48,054 bases of DNA, taken from positions 1-48,054 of the forward strand of contig NZ_RQVA01000015.1 in the NCBI RefSeq assembly GCF_003992255.1, read 5' to 3'. Below, piece after piece: positions 1-7,678 of this stretch; position 1 is the first letter of the stretch; every line of letters starts with the position of its first letter. The position numbers and the translations under genes are program-made. The DNA comes from F0422 sp003992255 (GTDB taxonomy: Bacteria; Bacillota; Negativicutes; Veillonellales; Veillonellaceae). The notes below the pieces were generated by a model. The model made no database searches. It was not told the DNA's origin and saw only the letters and a list, made by a program, of their open reading frames with translations.

Positions 1-13
1 ATGCCTACTTTTT

Positions 14-62
14 TGCATAAAAAAATATACCTTGGGGGGATGGCTTTTGCTGTCCCCCCAAG
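14..62 (-). terminator. Rho-independent terminator after the Rpn-like gene
   Basis: A perfect 10-bp inverted repeat (31-40 with 53-62, G/C-rich arms, 12-nt loop) lies about 40 nt past the stop of the Rpn-like gene. Read on the minus strand it is followed by a run of seven T. The tail and A/T flanks resemble the terminator at 41911-41960. Confidence 0.8.
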
Positions 63-100
63 ATATATTATAGAGCCTCATTTTCTCTTTACATATATTT

Positions 101-916
101 TTACATCAATCCATGCTCTTTTGCAATAGCCGTTACTTCTTCTGTTGTAAAGTTAGTAACTTCTGCAATCATTTCTAAAGATAATTGCTTACGTAACATC
201 TGAATGACAACTTCAGTTTTACCTTCGACTACACCTTCTGCCCGACCCTCAGCTATACCTTCTTTCCAATATGCATAATGATCCATTGATAGCATTGAAT
301 ATTCCTCCCTCCAAGCCTCACAATGTTTTGCTTCATCTACGGCACTTTCAATATCTCGTAGTAACTCATCTGATGCAGTTTGACCATCCACATAATCTAG
401 GAACCGTTGTAACGGTTTTGAAATGTCATCTTTGGTGCCTTTCGTACTTAAAAACAACTTCGTCGCCCCATCATTTAAGAGGATATCATGATCTTCCATA
501 CAAATATTTTTAAAAGTATACTTATGCCGATTACCACTAAAAACAGGGAACGTACAAATAAAAATAATATACGAATCATTTAAGCTCATATACTTCTGAC
601 CTTTTTGCAAGTGATACATATCTAAAATACTTTGATAAAAACGTGTGCGCTTCACCAACTCTTCCATATCTTTGCTAGTTTGCATTTCGATATTGAGCAC
701 AGTTCCCTTATCATCATTCACATACACATCTAAGCGGATACTTTTCGTTTCCAAGCTCACATCCAGAGTTTTCTCCTCCTGGATGTAGACGATATCCTTA
801 ATAGAAATGTCTAATAAACGTTCCAGTACAGCTTTACAAATCGGTTTCTTTAACATAACCTTCTGAAAGATAAAATTGTCTTGAATAGTCAATTCATCGA
901 ATGATTTAATACGCAT
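101..916 (-). CDS. Rpn-family PD-(D/E)XK nuclease / putative transposase-like protein
   Basis: Member of the Rpn/YhgA-like family, often labelled 'PD-(D/E)XK nuclease family transposase'. Known members are DNA endonucleases linked to RecA-independent recombination. The 271-residue protein has the family's N-terminal FDELTIQDNFIFQKVM stretch, a nuclease core with Asp63 and NIEMQ (Glu77, Gln79, a D...E-x-Q form of the motif), and a charged EG-repeat tail near residues 215-235 before a C-terminal helix. The frame extends upstream to 991, but ATG 916 has a GAGAGG ribosome site 6 nt away and an extended -10 just upstream, so I start there. Despite the label there are no terminal inverted repeats or target duplications here, so it is best seen as a free-standing gene. 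These genes often occur in many copies per genome. Family confidence is high; cellular role is uncertain. Confidence 0.85.
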   Translation of the reverse strand: MRIKSFDELTIQDNFIFQKVMLKKPICKAVLERLLDISIKDIVYIQEEKTLDVSLETKSIRLDVYVNDDKGTVLNIEMQTSKDMEELVKRTRFYQSILDMYHLQKGQKYMSLNDSYIIFICTFPVFSGNRHKYTFKNICMEDHDILLNDGATKLFLSTKGTKDDISKPLQRFLDYVDGQTASDELLRDIESAVDEAKHCEAWREEYSMLSMDHYAYWKEGIAEGRAEGVVEGKTEVVIQMLRKQLSLEMIAEVTNFTTEEVTAIAKEHGLM

Positions 917-944
917 GCAATGCCTCTCTTTCATTCTTACTAAA

Positions 945-953
945 AGTATACCA
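945..953 (-). promoter_or_regulatory. Extended -10 promoter of the Rpn-like gene
   Basis: On the minus strand TGG-TATACT ends about 28 nt before ATG 916. No convincing -35 is present, as is allowed for extended -10 promoters. Confidence 0.45.
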
Positions 954-1075
954 CAATTACAAGGCAGGTCGGTAGATATATCTAGCCTCATATAAATACA
1001 CTTCTCTATGAAAGTAGATTTCCCTAGAAAATTTCCTAACAGTGAATACTTTTCAGATAATTTTTGTAGTCCTAT

Positions 1076-1576
1076 TCAAGTATTTTTATATCCCTGTAAT
1101 GCAGCCAACACTTTCCCCTTATCTTGATAGCTCAAAAACTGCAAACTAATAGGAACTACATAAATGCCACCTGTATCTGTTTGGACATATAATGTTTTCC
1201 AATCTTCTCCTAATCCCATAATTCCTCGATAATGAACAAAGGTCAAGTATAGATTCGGTGCAAAAAATCGGTGAATCCGTTCTTTCACTAGTATAGGAGT
1301 TCGTTTGACAATAATTCCTTCTGTGGCAATGTACACTTCTATATCATCTTGTTGGTACATGCGAAGCAGCGCATAGACTGCCACGAAGGCACTTAATATA
1401 ATCATCGTATGCCAACCATACCCTACTTCTCGATACAACACAAATCCATGATAAATCCCCCACACAGCTATCCCCGCATATAGCAACTGAAAGCCCCATA
1501 TCATAACTGTAGAGTTATGTAGCTCTTCTTGGATAGTCCCACAGGGAAACATCTCTTCTACGTCTTCTCGTTTCAT
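1076..1576 (-). CDS. Hypothetical membrane protein, two TM helices plus beta-rich domain
   Basis: I do not recognise a characterised family. The 166-residue protein has two hydrophobic segments (about 24-47 and 55-74) followed by a roughly 90-residue cytosolic-looking domain of alternating beta-type segments. That layout resembles small YcxB/bacterial-PH-type membrane proteins, but no signature confirms it. ATG 1576 is chosen because GGGAG lies 5 nt upstream; the longer frame to 1639 runs into the preceding hairpin. It is the last gene of a three-gene minus-strand cluster behind two secreted paralogues (1655-2158 and 2286-2876). A perfect 12-bp hairpin sits just upstream of its ribosome site and could affect expression. 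Confidence 0.55.
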   Translation of the reverse strand: MKREDVEEMFPCGTIQEELHNSTVMIWGFQLLYAGIAVWGIYHGFVLYREVGYGWHTMIILSAFVAVYALLRMYQQDDIEVYIATEGIIVKRTPILVKERIHRFFAPNLYLTFVHYRGIMGLGEDWKTLYVQTDTGGIYVVPISLQFLSYQDKGKVLAALQGYKNT

Positions 1577-1596
1577 ACTTTCTCCCAATATACAGA

Positions 1597-1624
1597 TTGG
1601 GAAATAGTCACTACTATTTCCCAA
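1597..1624 (-). repeat. Intergenic hairpin, copy 1 (TTGGGAAAT type)
   Basis: Perfect inverted repeat of 12 bp (1597-1608 with 1613-1624) with a 4-nt loop, between the stop at 1655 and the ribosome site of the next gene. Its core TTGGGAAAT is shared with the hairpin at 2249-2277. There is no T-run on the minus side, so it is not a canonical terminator. Confidence 0.7.
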
Positions 1625-1654
1625 CATGTTCGTATGCATTTACACAACAATATG

Positions 1655-2158
1655 TCATTCCGATTCTACAGTACGATTAATTCTTAGAAGCGGCCTATTC
1701 TTCCATTCTTGCTCTGCCTGTTCATATTCTTCCTTCATTTTCTTATCATATACAGCTTTTTTAGTATCACGATCTGTTAACTGTTTTACTGTGTTCAAAA
1801 GTGATTTGGCCACTTCACTTCCCTCTGTATCCATGAAATAATCATAGTTTCTTCTGCCCACCACCACATTAGAACCAGGTGTATACAGTAATGCGTCTAC
1901 AACTTTCACATCAGTAGACCCAAAGTACACTTTATAATGTACAACCTCCTGCCGAGGTTTGTTTATATTGATTTTAGCTACCCAAGCATCCGCTGTATCC
2001 CATTCTGCATCATAGGAAACTGTATTCACATCAAGTTTTAAAGTTTCAGTTGTGTCAGAATATAGCGACTGCCAACGTGGCTCATTAAAGTCTTTCCCAT
2101 GTACTGTATGGAGAAGCCCTAACCATAGTACCATCCCTAATATCACTAGTTGTTTCAT
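1655..2158 (-). CDS. Putative secreted protein, paralogue of 2286-2876
   Basis: A 167-residue protein with a typical signal peptide (KQ, hydrophobic core, likely cleavage near residue 21 after VHG). The mature part starts KDFNEPRW and aligns along its length with the upstream gene: RWQ-x-x-YS, LDVNTVSYD, DTADAW and a C-terminal charged helix recur in both. The pattern of an aromatic start followed by 'D-x-N-T-x-S-Y' and 'W' resembles small secreted proteins of the surface-adhesin-E type, but that is a loose resemblance. ATG 2158 has GGAGAG 4-5 nt upstream; the longer frame to 2191 has none. It differs from its paralogue in lacking the long Glu/Arg/Gln-rich tail. Likely periplasmic; function unknown. 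Confidence 0.6.
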   Translation of the reverse strand: MKQLVILGMVLWLGLLHTVHGKDFNEPRWQSLYSDTTETLKLDVNTVSYDAEWDTADAWVAKININKPRQEVVHYKVYFGSTDVKVVDALLYTPGSNVVVGRRNYDYFMDTEGSEVAKSLLNTVKQLTDRDTKKAVYDKKMKEEYEQAEQEWKNRPLLRINRTVESE

Positions 2159-2248
2159 ACGCTCTCCTTCATACAATTTCCATATCGGCAATGAGTATCT
2201 GTATTATATACATGAAGTCTGCTCTTATATTTTCTCAACAACAAACGG

Positions 2249-2277
2249 TTGGGAAATAGCATCCTACCATTTCCCAA
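2249..2277 (-). repeat. Intergenic hairpin, copy 2 (TTGGGAAAT type)
   Basis: Imperfect inverted repeat between the two paralogous secreted-protein genes: GTTGGGAAAT (2249-2258) pairs with ATTTCCCAAC (2268-2277). The core matches copy 1 at 1597-1624, so the hairpin may have been duplicated with the gene. It may act as a weak terminator after 2286; the T-rich stretch following on minus is interrupted by G. Confidence 0.65.
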
Positions 2278-2285
2278 CTGTTCCT

Positions 2286-2876
2286 TTATATGCCAAATAG
2301 AGAGCCTAAAATACCACCAATGGTTGCCACACGATTACGTTTTTCAGCTTCTTTTTGTGCTGCTTTTTGTTTTTCCTCAAATGCTTTTTGCTCTTCTAAA
2401 CGTTTTTGCTCTTCCACACGTTGCTCCTCTAATCTTCTTTGTGCTTCCTCTTCTCTTTCTTTTTTCAAAGTAGCTAATTTAGCATCACGACTTACAAGAC
2501 CTTTGACAGCTAACAAAAGTGCTTCATCTCCACTACTTGGTGCTGGAGTCAATGATGTATTATAAAATACCTTGTTATACAGCGTCTCATCTGAACCTGT
2601 TCTATACACGTATAGTTTCTTTAAGATAATAACATTATTTTTAAAGTTTATTGTATAGTTTTGTAATCGCTGTTGTCTCTCTGCAGGATGTATCCACACA
2701 GCCCAAACATCTGCTGTATCACTAGCAGGATCATACGATATCGTATTCAAATCTATTTTTCCCGTATAGTTTGCATTGGAATAAAACCACTGCCACCGAG
2801 CCTCATTAAATTCCTTGGCACTAACTGTACTCAACAAACCTACCAATACCATTACCAACAGTAGTATCTTTTTCAT
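2286..2876 (-). CDS. Putative secreted protein with charged coiled-coil tail
   Basis: A 196-residue protein with a clear signal peptide (KK, 15-residue hydrophobic core, cleavage near residue 20 after VSA). Residues 21-130 form the same domain as the downstream paralogue (KEFNEARWQ, DLNTISYD, DTADVW). Residues about 130-180 are a continuous Glu/Arg/Lys/Gln run with heptad-like spacing, a likely coiled coil, ending in a Gly-rich hydrophobic tail (GGILGSLFGI) that could insert in a membrane or protein partner. ATG 2876 has GAGGAGG nine nt upstream. First gene of the three-gene cluster, on the far side of the trpS terminator, so it needs its own promoter. No function is recognised; an envelope or surface role is an inference from the signal peptide and coiled coil. 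Confidence 0.6.
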   Translation of the reverse strand: MKKILLLVMVLVGLLSTVSAKEFNEARWQWFYSNANYTGKIDLNTISYDPASDTADVWAVWIHPAERQQRLQNYTINFKNNVIILKKLYVYRTGSDETLYNKVFYNTSLTPAPSSGDEALLLAVKGLVSRDAKLATLKKEREEEAQRRLEEQRVEEQKRLEEQKAFEEKQKAAQKEAEKRNRVATIGGILGSLFGI

Positions 2877-2942
2877 AATAGAGTTCCTCCTCGTAAACAC
2901 TGTACATACCTATGGTTACTATACTCATTACTCCTACTAAAA

Positions 2943-2983
2943 AAGATGTAATGAAACACAGCTCGTGCATTTCATTACATCTT
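2943..2983 (-). terminator. Terminator of the glmS-trpS operon
   Basis: Perfect 14-bp stem (2943-2956 with 2970-2983, 13-nt loop) starting 5 nt past the trpS stop, followed on minus by TTTTTT. Confidence 0.9.
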
Positions 2984-2987
2984 AGTA

Positions 2988-3974
2988 TTACTTACGTCGT
3001 AAGCCCATCGCTTCTTCTACACGAGCTAATGTTACATTCGCTACAGCAGCGGCTTTTTCAGCACCTTGTGTCAAAATTGTATCTAACTCAGGACTGTTGA
3101 TTAATTCTGCATACCGTTCATGGATCGGTGTCATTGCTCCTACCAATAGATCTGCAATGTCACCTTTGAACGTTCCATAATTTTTGCCAGCATACATGCT
3201 TTCAATAGCCTCAAAGGAATCTCCTGTTAAGGCATTATAAATACTCATCAAATTGGAAATACCAGGCTGTTTTTCTTTATCGTAGCGCACGACCCCTTCA
3301 GAGTCAGTGGCAGCTTTTTTAATCTTCTTCACCACCACATCTGGCGTATCCAACAATCGGATTGTCGCCCAATTGTTATCATCGGACTTGCTCATTTTTT
3401 TCGTTGGATCTTGCAAGGACATAACACGAGCACCACCTACAGTAGTTTTAATTTCCGGCATAGCGAAGACTTCGCCGTATTTGAAATTGAAACGTTGCGC
3501 CAAGTCACGAGTTAACTCGATATGTTGACGTTGGTCATCCCCTACCGGCACATAGTTGGTTTGGTACAGTAAAATATCTGCCGCCATCAATGGTGGATAT
3601 GTCAACAAACCAGCCGGGATGGTTTCCCCTTGTTTCGCCGATTTATCTTTGTACTGGGTCATACGCTCTAGCTCACCGATGGAGCTCAATGTTGTTAAAA
3701 TCCATCCTAACTGTGCATGGGCAGGCACTTCAGATTGTACAAACAAAGTCACTTTGTTCGGGTCTAAGCCCACTGCCAAATATAAAGCAGCAAGGCTTCG
3801 AGTGTTATGGATTAAGTCCTTTGGATCTTGTGGTACTGTAATCGCATGTTGGTTTACGATACAGTAAAAACATTCATGGTCATCTTGGAATGTTAAGAAG
3901 TTACGAAGAGCTCCAAGGTAATTACCAATGGTCAACTCACCGCTAGGTTGTATTCCGGAAAATATAACAGACAT
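2988..3974 (-). CDS. trpS: Tryptophanyl-tRNA synthetase
   Basis: Class I aminoacyl-tRNA synthetase charging tRNA-Trp with tryptophan at the cost of ATP, in the cytosol. The HIGH-type motif appears as TIGN (residues 15-18) after GIQPSG, and KMSKS is at 193-197. The length of 328 residues is standard for bacterial TrpRS. The start has AGGAG spaced 6 nt. It begins only 8 nt after the glmS stop with no terminator or promoter room between, so it should be cotranscribed with glmS. No T-box (the usual Firmicutes control for this enzyme) is present upstream; instead the shared leader carries a glmS ribozyme. A strong terminator follows. Confidence 0.97.
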   Translation of the reverse strand: MSVIFSGIQPSGELTIGNYLGALRNFLTFQDDHECFYCIVNQHAITVPQDPKDLIHNTRSLAALYLAVGLDPNKVTLFVQSEVPAHAQLGWILTTLSSIGELERMTQYKDKSAKQGETIPAGLLTYPPLMAADILLYQTNYVPVGDDQRQHIELTRDLAQRFNFKYGEVFAMPEIKTTVGGARVMSLQDPTKKMSKSDDNNWATIRLLDTPDVVVKKIKKAATDSEGVVRYDKEKQPGISNLMSIYNALTGDSFEAIESMYAGKNYGTFKGDIADLLVGAMTPIHERYAELINSPELDTILTQGAEKAAAVANVTLARVEEAMGLRRK

Positions 3975-3982
3975 AGTATCTC

Positions 3983-5815
3983 CTATTCTACGGTTACAGA
4001 TTTCGCCAAGTTTCTTGGTTTATCTACATCAGCACCGCGAGTGATAGCTGCATAATAGGACAACAATTGCAATGGCACAACGGCTAAGATAGGCACTGTG
4101 AAAGCGTCAGTTTTTGGCACGAAGATAGTATGGTCAACATATTTCGCCAATTCTTCGTCACCTTTCATACCTACGCCGATTACGATAGCATCACGAGCTT
4201 TTACTTCTTTGATGTTGCTCATCATTTTTTCACGTACAGATTCTTGTGTTGCCAAGGCGATAACAGGAATGCCTTCTTCGATCAAGGCTAAGGTACCGTG
4301 TTTCAGTTCACCACCTGCATAGGCTTCTGCATGGATGTAAGAAATTTCTTTCAATTTCAAAGATCCTTCCATCGCTACAGCATAGTCGATTAAACGACCT
4401 AAGAAGAACGCATCTTCTTTGTAACCGTAGTGGTTGGCAAAGGCTTTGATTTCGTCTACATTTTCAAAGATTTCATGAGTCAATGTAGGCAATTCTTGTA
4501 AATTTGTTAAAATCTCATGTTTTACCGCTTCATCGATGCGACCATTCAATTGACCTAAGTACACAGCCAATAACAATAAAGCTACTAATTGTGTGGTGTA
4601 CGCTTTTGTGGAAGCTACGGCGATTTCAGGGCCTGCCCATGTATAGATAACTTGATCCGCTTCACGAGATACAGCAGAACCTACTACGTTAGTAATACCT
4701 AACGATTTAGCACCTAAGCGTTTTGCCTCTTTTAAAGCAGATAATGTATCGCTAGTTTCACCAGATTGGCTGATAACGATGCATAAGGTATCTTCATCCG
4801 TTAATGGTGTACGGTAACGGTATTCAGAAGCGATATCTACTTCTACTGGAATACGAGCTAATTGCTCAATGTAGTATTTCGCTACTAACCCTGCATGATA
4901 CGCCGTACCACACGCTGTAATCAAGATGCGTTTGATGCCTTTTACCATGTCTGGCGTCCAGTTTAACTCATCATACACAACTTCTGTAGCTTCTTTATTA
5001 ATACGGCCACATAGAGTATCACGAATCGCTTTTGGTTGTTCGTAAATTTCTTTCAACATGAAATGTTCGTAGCCACCTTTTTCAGCCGCTTCTGCATTCC
5101 ATGTGACATGGTAAATGTCTTTTTCTACTGGTTGGCCAGCGCGGTCAGTGATGGATACGCTATCTGGTGTAACAATAACAACTTCGTTGTCGTTAATGAT
5201 ATATGTTTCACGAGTGCGTTGAATAATAGCTGGGATGTCGGAAGCGATGAAATTTTCACCTTTACCCAAGCCTACTACCAATGGGTTATCTTTTTTGGTA
5301 GCAATGATTTTATTTGGTTCATCAGCGCAAACCATTACCAAAGAATAAGACCCTTCAATGCGTTCTAACATGCGACGAACAGTACTTTCAAAATTGCCAT
5401 CGTACATATCGCTCAATAAGTGAGCTACTACTTCTGTATCTGTTTCAGATGTAAATTCAACACCTTTAGCCAATAATTCTTCTTTCAATGGCATATAATT
5501 TTCAATGATACCATTGTGAACTACGGCAAATTTGCCATCTGTGCTTGTGTGCGGGTGCGCATTCATATCGCTTGGACGACCATGGGTAGCCCAACGGGTA
5601 TGACCGATACCAATATGACCTTGGTTAGGATCAGCTTTTACCACAGCTTCCAAATTCGCCAAACGGCCCATTTTCTTTTGTACTTTAATCACATTATTTT
5701 CGCCCACTACGGCAATCCCTGCAGAATCATATCCGCGGTACTCTAATTTCTCCAAACCTTCCAGCATAAAATCTGCTGCATTTTCAAATCCAATATATCC
5801 TACGATACCACACAT
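3983..5815 (-). CDS. glmS: Glutamine--fructose-6-phosphate aminotransferase (isomerising)
   Basis: Makes glucosamine-6-phosphate from fructose-6-phosphate and glutamine, the entry step to UDP-GlcNAc for peptidoglycan and lipid A. The N-terminal class-II glutaminase domain begins CGIVGYIG with Cys2 (exposed after Met removal) as nucleophile. Two SIS sugar-isomerase domains follow, with SQSGETSDT and STKAYTTQ stretches, and the protein ends in the conserved KSVTVE. Length 610 matches the family. ATG 5815 is preceded by AAGGAGG. The leader contains a glmS ribozyme, so the mRNA is expected to self-cleave when glucosamine-6-phosphate accumulates. trpS follows 8 nt downstream in the same transcript. 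Confidence 0.98.
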   Translation of the reverse strand: MCGIVGYIGFENAADFMLEGLEKLEYRGYDSAGIAVVGENNVIKVQKKMGRLANLEAVVKADPNQGHIGIGHTRWATHGRPSDMNAHPHTSTDGKFAVVHNGIIENYMPLKEELLAKGVEFTSETDTEVVAHLLSDMYDGNFESTVRRMLERIEGSYSLVMVCADEPNKIIATKKDNPLVVGLGKGENFIASDIPAIIQRTRETYIINDNEVVIVTPDSVSITDRAGQPVEKDIYHVTWNAEAAEKGGYEHFMLKEIYEQPKAIRDTLCGRINKEATEVVYDELNWTPDMVKGIKRILITACGTAYHAGLVAKYYIEQLARIPVEVDIASEYRYRTPLTDEDTLCIVISQSGETSDTLSALKEAKRLGAKSLGITNVVGSAVSREADQVIYTWAGPEIAVASTKAYTTQLVALLLLAVYLGQLNGRIDEAVKHEILTNLQELPTLTHEIFENVDEIKAFANHYGYKEDAFFLGRLIDYAVAMEGSLKLKEISYIHAEAYAGGELKHGTLALIEEGIPVIALATQESVREKMMSNIKEVKARDAIVIGVGMKGDEELAKYVDHTIFVPKTDAFTVPILAVVPLQLLSYYAAITRGADVDKPRNLAKSVTVE

Positions 5816-5854
5816 GGTATATTCCTCCTTGATTAATTCATTTCTATTGCTTCT

Positions 5855-5996
5855 GAAAGTAGCCTTTGTGCACCTAGTTACCTTGGTGTTTTGCTCTACT
5901 TCTACGACGGAAGCTCGCCGAGAGGCATCCGCTGAATTTCGATACTCCTCTACCTCGTCCGCTGTGAAAGCTGTCTCTTTCCAGCGCTTGCGCTAT
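5855..5996 (-). ncRNA. glmS ribozyme / GlcN6P riboswitch
   Basis: The minus-strand leader of glmS carries the hallmarks of the self-cleaving glmS ribozyme in order: the cleavage-site element AGCGC (A opposite 5994, G1 opposite 5993); a P2-type stem CGCUG...CAGCG running into the invariant GACGAGG (opposite 5953-5959); AUCGA (opposite 5939-5943); then AGCGGAUGCC (opposite 5924-5933); and a terminal P4 stem GAAGUAG.../CUACUUUC with an AAAAC element and an inner CACC/GGUG pairing. Cleavage is predicted between 5994 and 5993. In Firmicutes, GlcN6P-triggered cleavage exposes a 5'-OH RNA that RNase J1 degrades. The 3' edge near 5855 is approximate. Confidence 0.92.
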
Positions 5997-6087
5997 TCGC
6001 CTGTACGAATTTGGTTCCTCCTTTGCATGTGTTTCGACAGTTCTGTTGATTATGCTTTCTCTTTTAAAAAAAGTCATAATCAGTAGT

Positions 6088-6117
6088 ATTATACTTCATA
6101 TGAGCCGTTACTGTAAA
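6088..6117 (-). promoter_or_regulatory. Promoter of glmS-trpS
   Basis: On minus: TTTACA (opposite 6112-6117), an 18-nt spacer and a perfect TATAAT (opposite 6088-6093). The transcript would start near 6081 and carry an approximately 90-nt 5' segment before the ribozyme cleavage site. Confidence 0.75.
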
Positions 6118-6203
6118 GAAATAAAGGAATTTATGTAAGGCAATATAATTTTGTCATACTATAATGATGCATAAATGTCCCTCACAACTAGCACAAAACT
6201 AAT

Positions 6204-6243
6204 ATAGAGGAACGCTGACCTGAGTGTGTCAACATTCCTCTAT
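6204..6243 (-). terminator. modABC terminator hairpin, strand-specific by G-U pairs
   Basis: A 16-bp stem (6204-6219 with 6228-6243, 8-nt loop). Two positions pair only as G-U on the minus-strand RNA and would be A-C mismatches on plus, showing that the functional RNA is the minus-strand one, as expected for a signal behind modC. A moderately T-rich tail follows (ATTAGTTTTG). Confidence 0.7.
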
Positions 6244-6277
6244 TCCACCATTATGCTATTAATCTAGTTGTGCATGT

Positions 6278-6342
6278 GTTCATCGCCGCAGTCGTATTGC
6301 ATCTGTTGTACTATGGGTTCATCTATGGCAGTCCTATTGCAT
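6278..6342. repeat. Pair of imperfect direct repeats
   Basis: GTTCATCgccGCAGTC and GTTCATCtatgGCAGTC, each followed by (g/c)TATTGCAT, at 6278-6302 and 6317-6342. Period about 40 bp. Origin unknown. Confidence 0.6.
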
Positions 6343-6385
6343 AAGATCTGAACTCCCTAATTCGTCTTATGAACCCGCCTTCCCC

Positions 6386-7009
6386 TTACGTCTCTTCTGT
6401 AATCATTCCATTACGACACAACAGTCGATGATTCCCTACTGCTGCTGCTTCTTCCTCACTATGAGTGACCCATAAACAAGGAATGCTCCACTCAGAGATG
6501 ATAGCCACTAAGTCTTGTTGCAACTGTGCCCGTAAATTCACATCTAATGCCGTAAGCGGTTCATCTAAGATAAGTAACACTGGTTTGGAGTACAGTGCTC
6601 GTCCTAATGCCACCCTTTGTTGCTCCCCACCAGACAAGCCTTTGGCTTTCTTCTTGAGATGTGGTGTCAATCGCAATCGTTCCACAATATGATCGAATAA
6701 CTCTGGAGACCCTTGTTTGCTGTACCGGATATTTTCCTCTACAGTCATATGAGGAAACACAATATTACCCTGCGGCATATAGCCAATGTGTCGTTCTTGG
6801 GTAGGCGTGACCTTTCCCTTTTTGAACCATACTACATCATTGGCTATAATCTTACCTTCTTTCGGTGTCAACAGTCCACACAGAGCTTTCAAAAAGGTAG
6901 ATTTTCCACTCCCAGAGGGTCCCATTAATGTGGTTATCCCTTCTCGCAAGGTCCCTTGGGCTTTCACCTTAAAGGTTCCTCGTTCTATAACAATATCAAA
7001 GAAAATCAT
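6386..7009 (-). CDS. modC: Molybdate ABC transporter ATP-binding protein
   Basis: Cytosolic ATPase that drives molybdate import through ModB. The 207-residue protein has Walker A GPSGSGKST (about 31-39), the Q-loop region YMPQG, the ABC signature LSGGEQQRVALGRAL, Walker B VLLILDEP and the switch His (VTHSEEEA). It is short: it ends straight after the nucleotide-binding domain and lacks the C-terminal molybdate-binding Mop/TOBE domain of the E. coli protein, so molybdate feedback through ModC is not expected. Strong AAGGAGGT ribosome site. Last gene of modABC, 9 nt after modB. Assignment to molybdate rests mainly on the neighbouring modA and modB. Confidence 0.92.
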   Translation of the reverse strand: MIFFDIVIERGTFKVKAQGTLREGITTLMGPSGSGKSTFLKALCGLLTPKEGKIIANDVVWFKKGKVTPTQERHIGYMPQGNIVFPHMTVEENIRYSKQGSPELFDHIVERLRLTPHLKKKAKGLSGGEQQRVALGRALYSKPVLLILDEPLTALDVNLRAQLQQDLVAIISEWSIPCLWVTHSEEEAAAVGNHRLLCRNGMITEET

Positions 7010-7018
7010 AGTACCTCC

Positions 7019-7678
7019 TTACCGATTTGAGAAGAGGGAACCTTTGGTTAGACCTTGAATGGCCCACACAAGCCCCAATGTTAAGATACAAATATAAACT
7101 ACAAGTTCAAAGGCCCCACTGTAATCACCAAATTCTACGAGAGAATAAATAGCTAATGGCATTGTTCTCGTCACACCTGGAATATTTCCAGCAATCAATA
7201 TGGTAGCACCAAATTCTCCTAAGCCACGGGCAAAACACAAGATGGACCCGCTAAGGATTCCCTTCCATGCCAAAGGCAGTGAAATTGTCCAAAACACACG
7301 AAATTCCGAGGTCCCCAAAGTGCGAGCTACATCTTCCATGTCTCGATCGATAGCAGCCAGCGCTGTTCGCACCGACTGATAGAAGAGGGGAAAGCTGACC
7401 ACTGCCGATGCAATGATTGCCCCTAACTTAGAGAATACCACTCGAATACCGTGAGCCTCTAGCCAAGCTCCAAAGGCATTGCCAGGAGAAAATATGATAA
7501 GCAATACGAAGCCCAATACCACCGGAGGCAATACTAAGGGCAATGTAAAGAAGGAATCAATCAGGGATTTTCCTGGGAATGAATATCGCTTCATTACATA
7601 GGTAAGACTGAGTCCCACCACCACATTGATGAGAAGCGCTAAAAATGCGACTTCGATAGATAACTGTAAAGCTATCAT
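7019..7678 (-). CDS. modB: Molybdate ABC transporter permease
   Basis: Inner-membrane channel of the molybdate importer. The 219 residues show five to six hydrophobic helices and the cytoplasmic coupling motif (EDVARTLGTSEFRVFWTISLP region, the EAA loop) where ModC docks, followed by LARGLGEFGATILIAGNIPG, a stretch typical of ModB. Its ATG overlaps the modA stop by 4 nt (ATGA), implying translational coupling; modC follows after 9 nt. Confidence 0.95.
   Translation of the reverse strand: MIALQLSIEVAFLALLINVVVGLSLTYVMKRYSFPGKSLIDSFFTLPLVLPPVVLGFVLLIIFSPGNAFGAWLEAHGIRVVFSKLGAIIASAVVSFPLFYQSVRTALAAIDRDMEDVARTLGTSEFRVFWTISLPLAWKGILSGSILCFARGLGEFGATILIAGNIPGVTRTMPLAIYSLVEFGDYSGAFELVVYICILTLGLVWAIQGLTKGSLFSNR

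Larger units (their letters stand above)
6118..6385. other. Intergenic region modC-glmS: repeats and terminator, no gene
   Basis: No open frame with a ribosome site was found. The region holds the modABC terminator hairpin (6204-6243), an outer 9-bp inverted repeat around it (6183-6191 with 6264-6272), two imperfect 25-26-nt direct repeats (6278-6302, 6317-6342), and an 8-bp inverted repeat GGGTTCAT/ATGAACCC (6315-6322 with 6368-6375) just past the modC stop. Confidence 0.6.

Noticed and set aside
101..916. Insertion sequence
   Set aside because: The Rpn-like protein is sometimes called a transposase, but there are no terminal inverted repeats or target duplications, and it has its own promoter and terminator.
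5814..6086. Protein-coding frames (both strands) over the glmS leader
   Set aside because: The frames overlap the ribozyme core, lack ribosome sites and show no protein features; the conservation is explained by RNA structure.
2988..6117. T-box leader for trpS
   Set aside because: No AGGGTGG-type T-box sequence or specifier stem is visible upstream of trpS or glmS.
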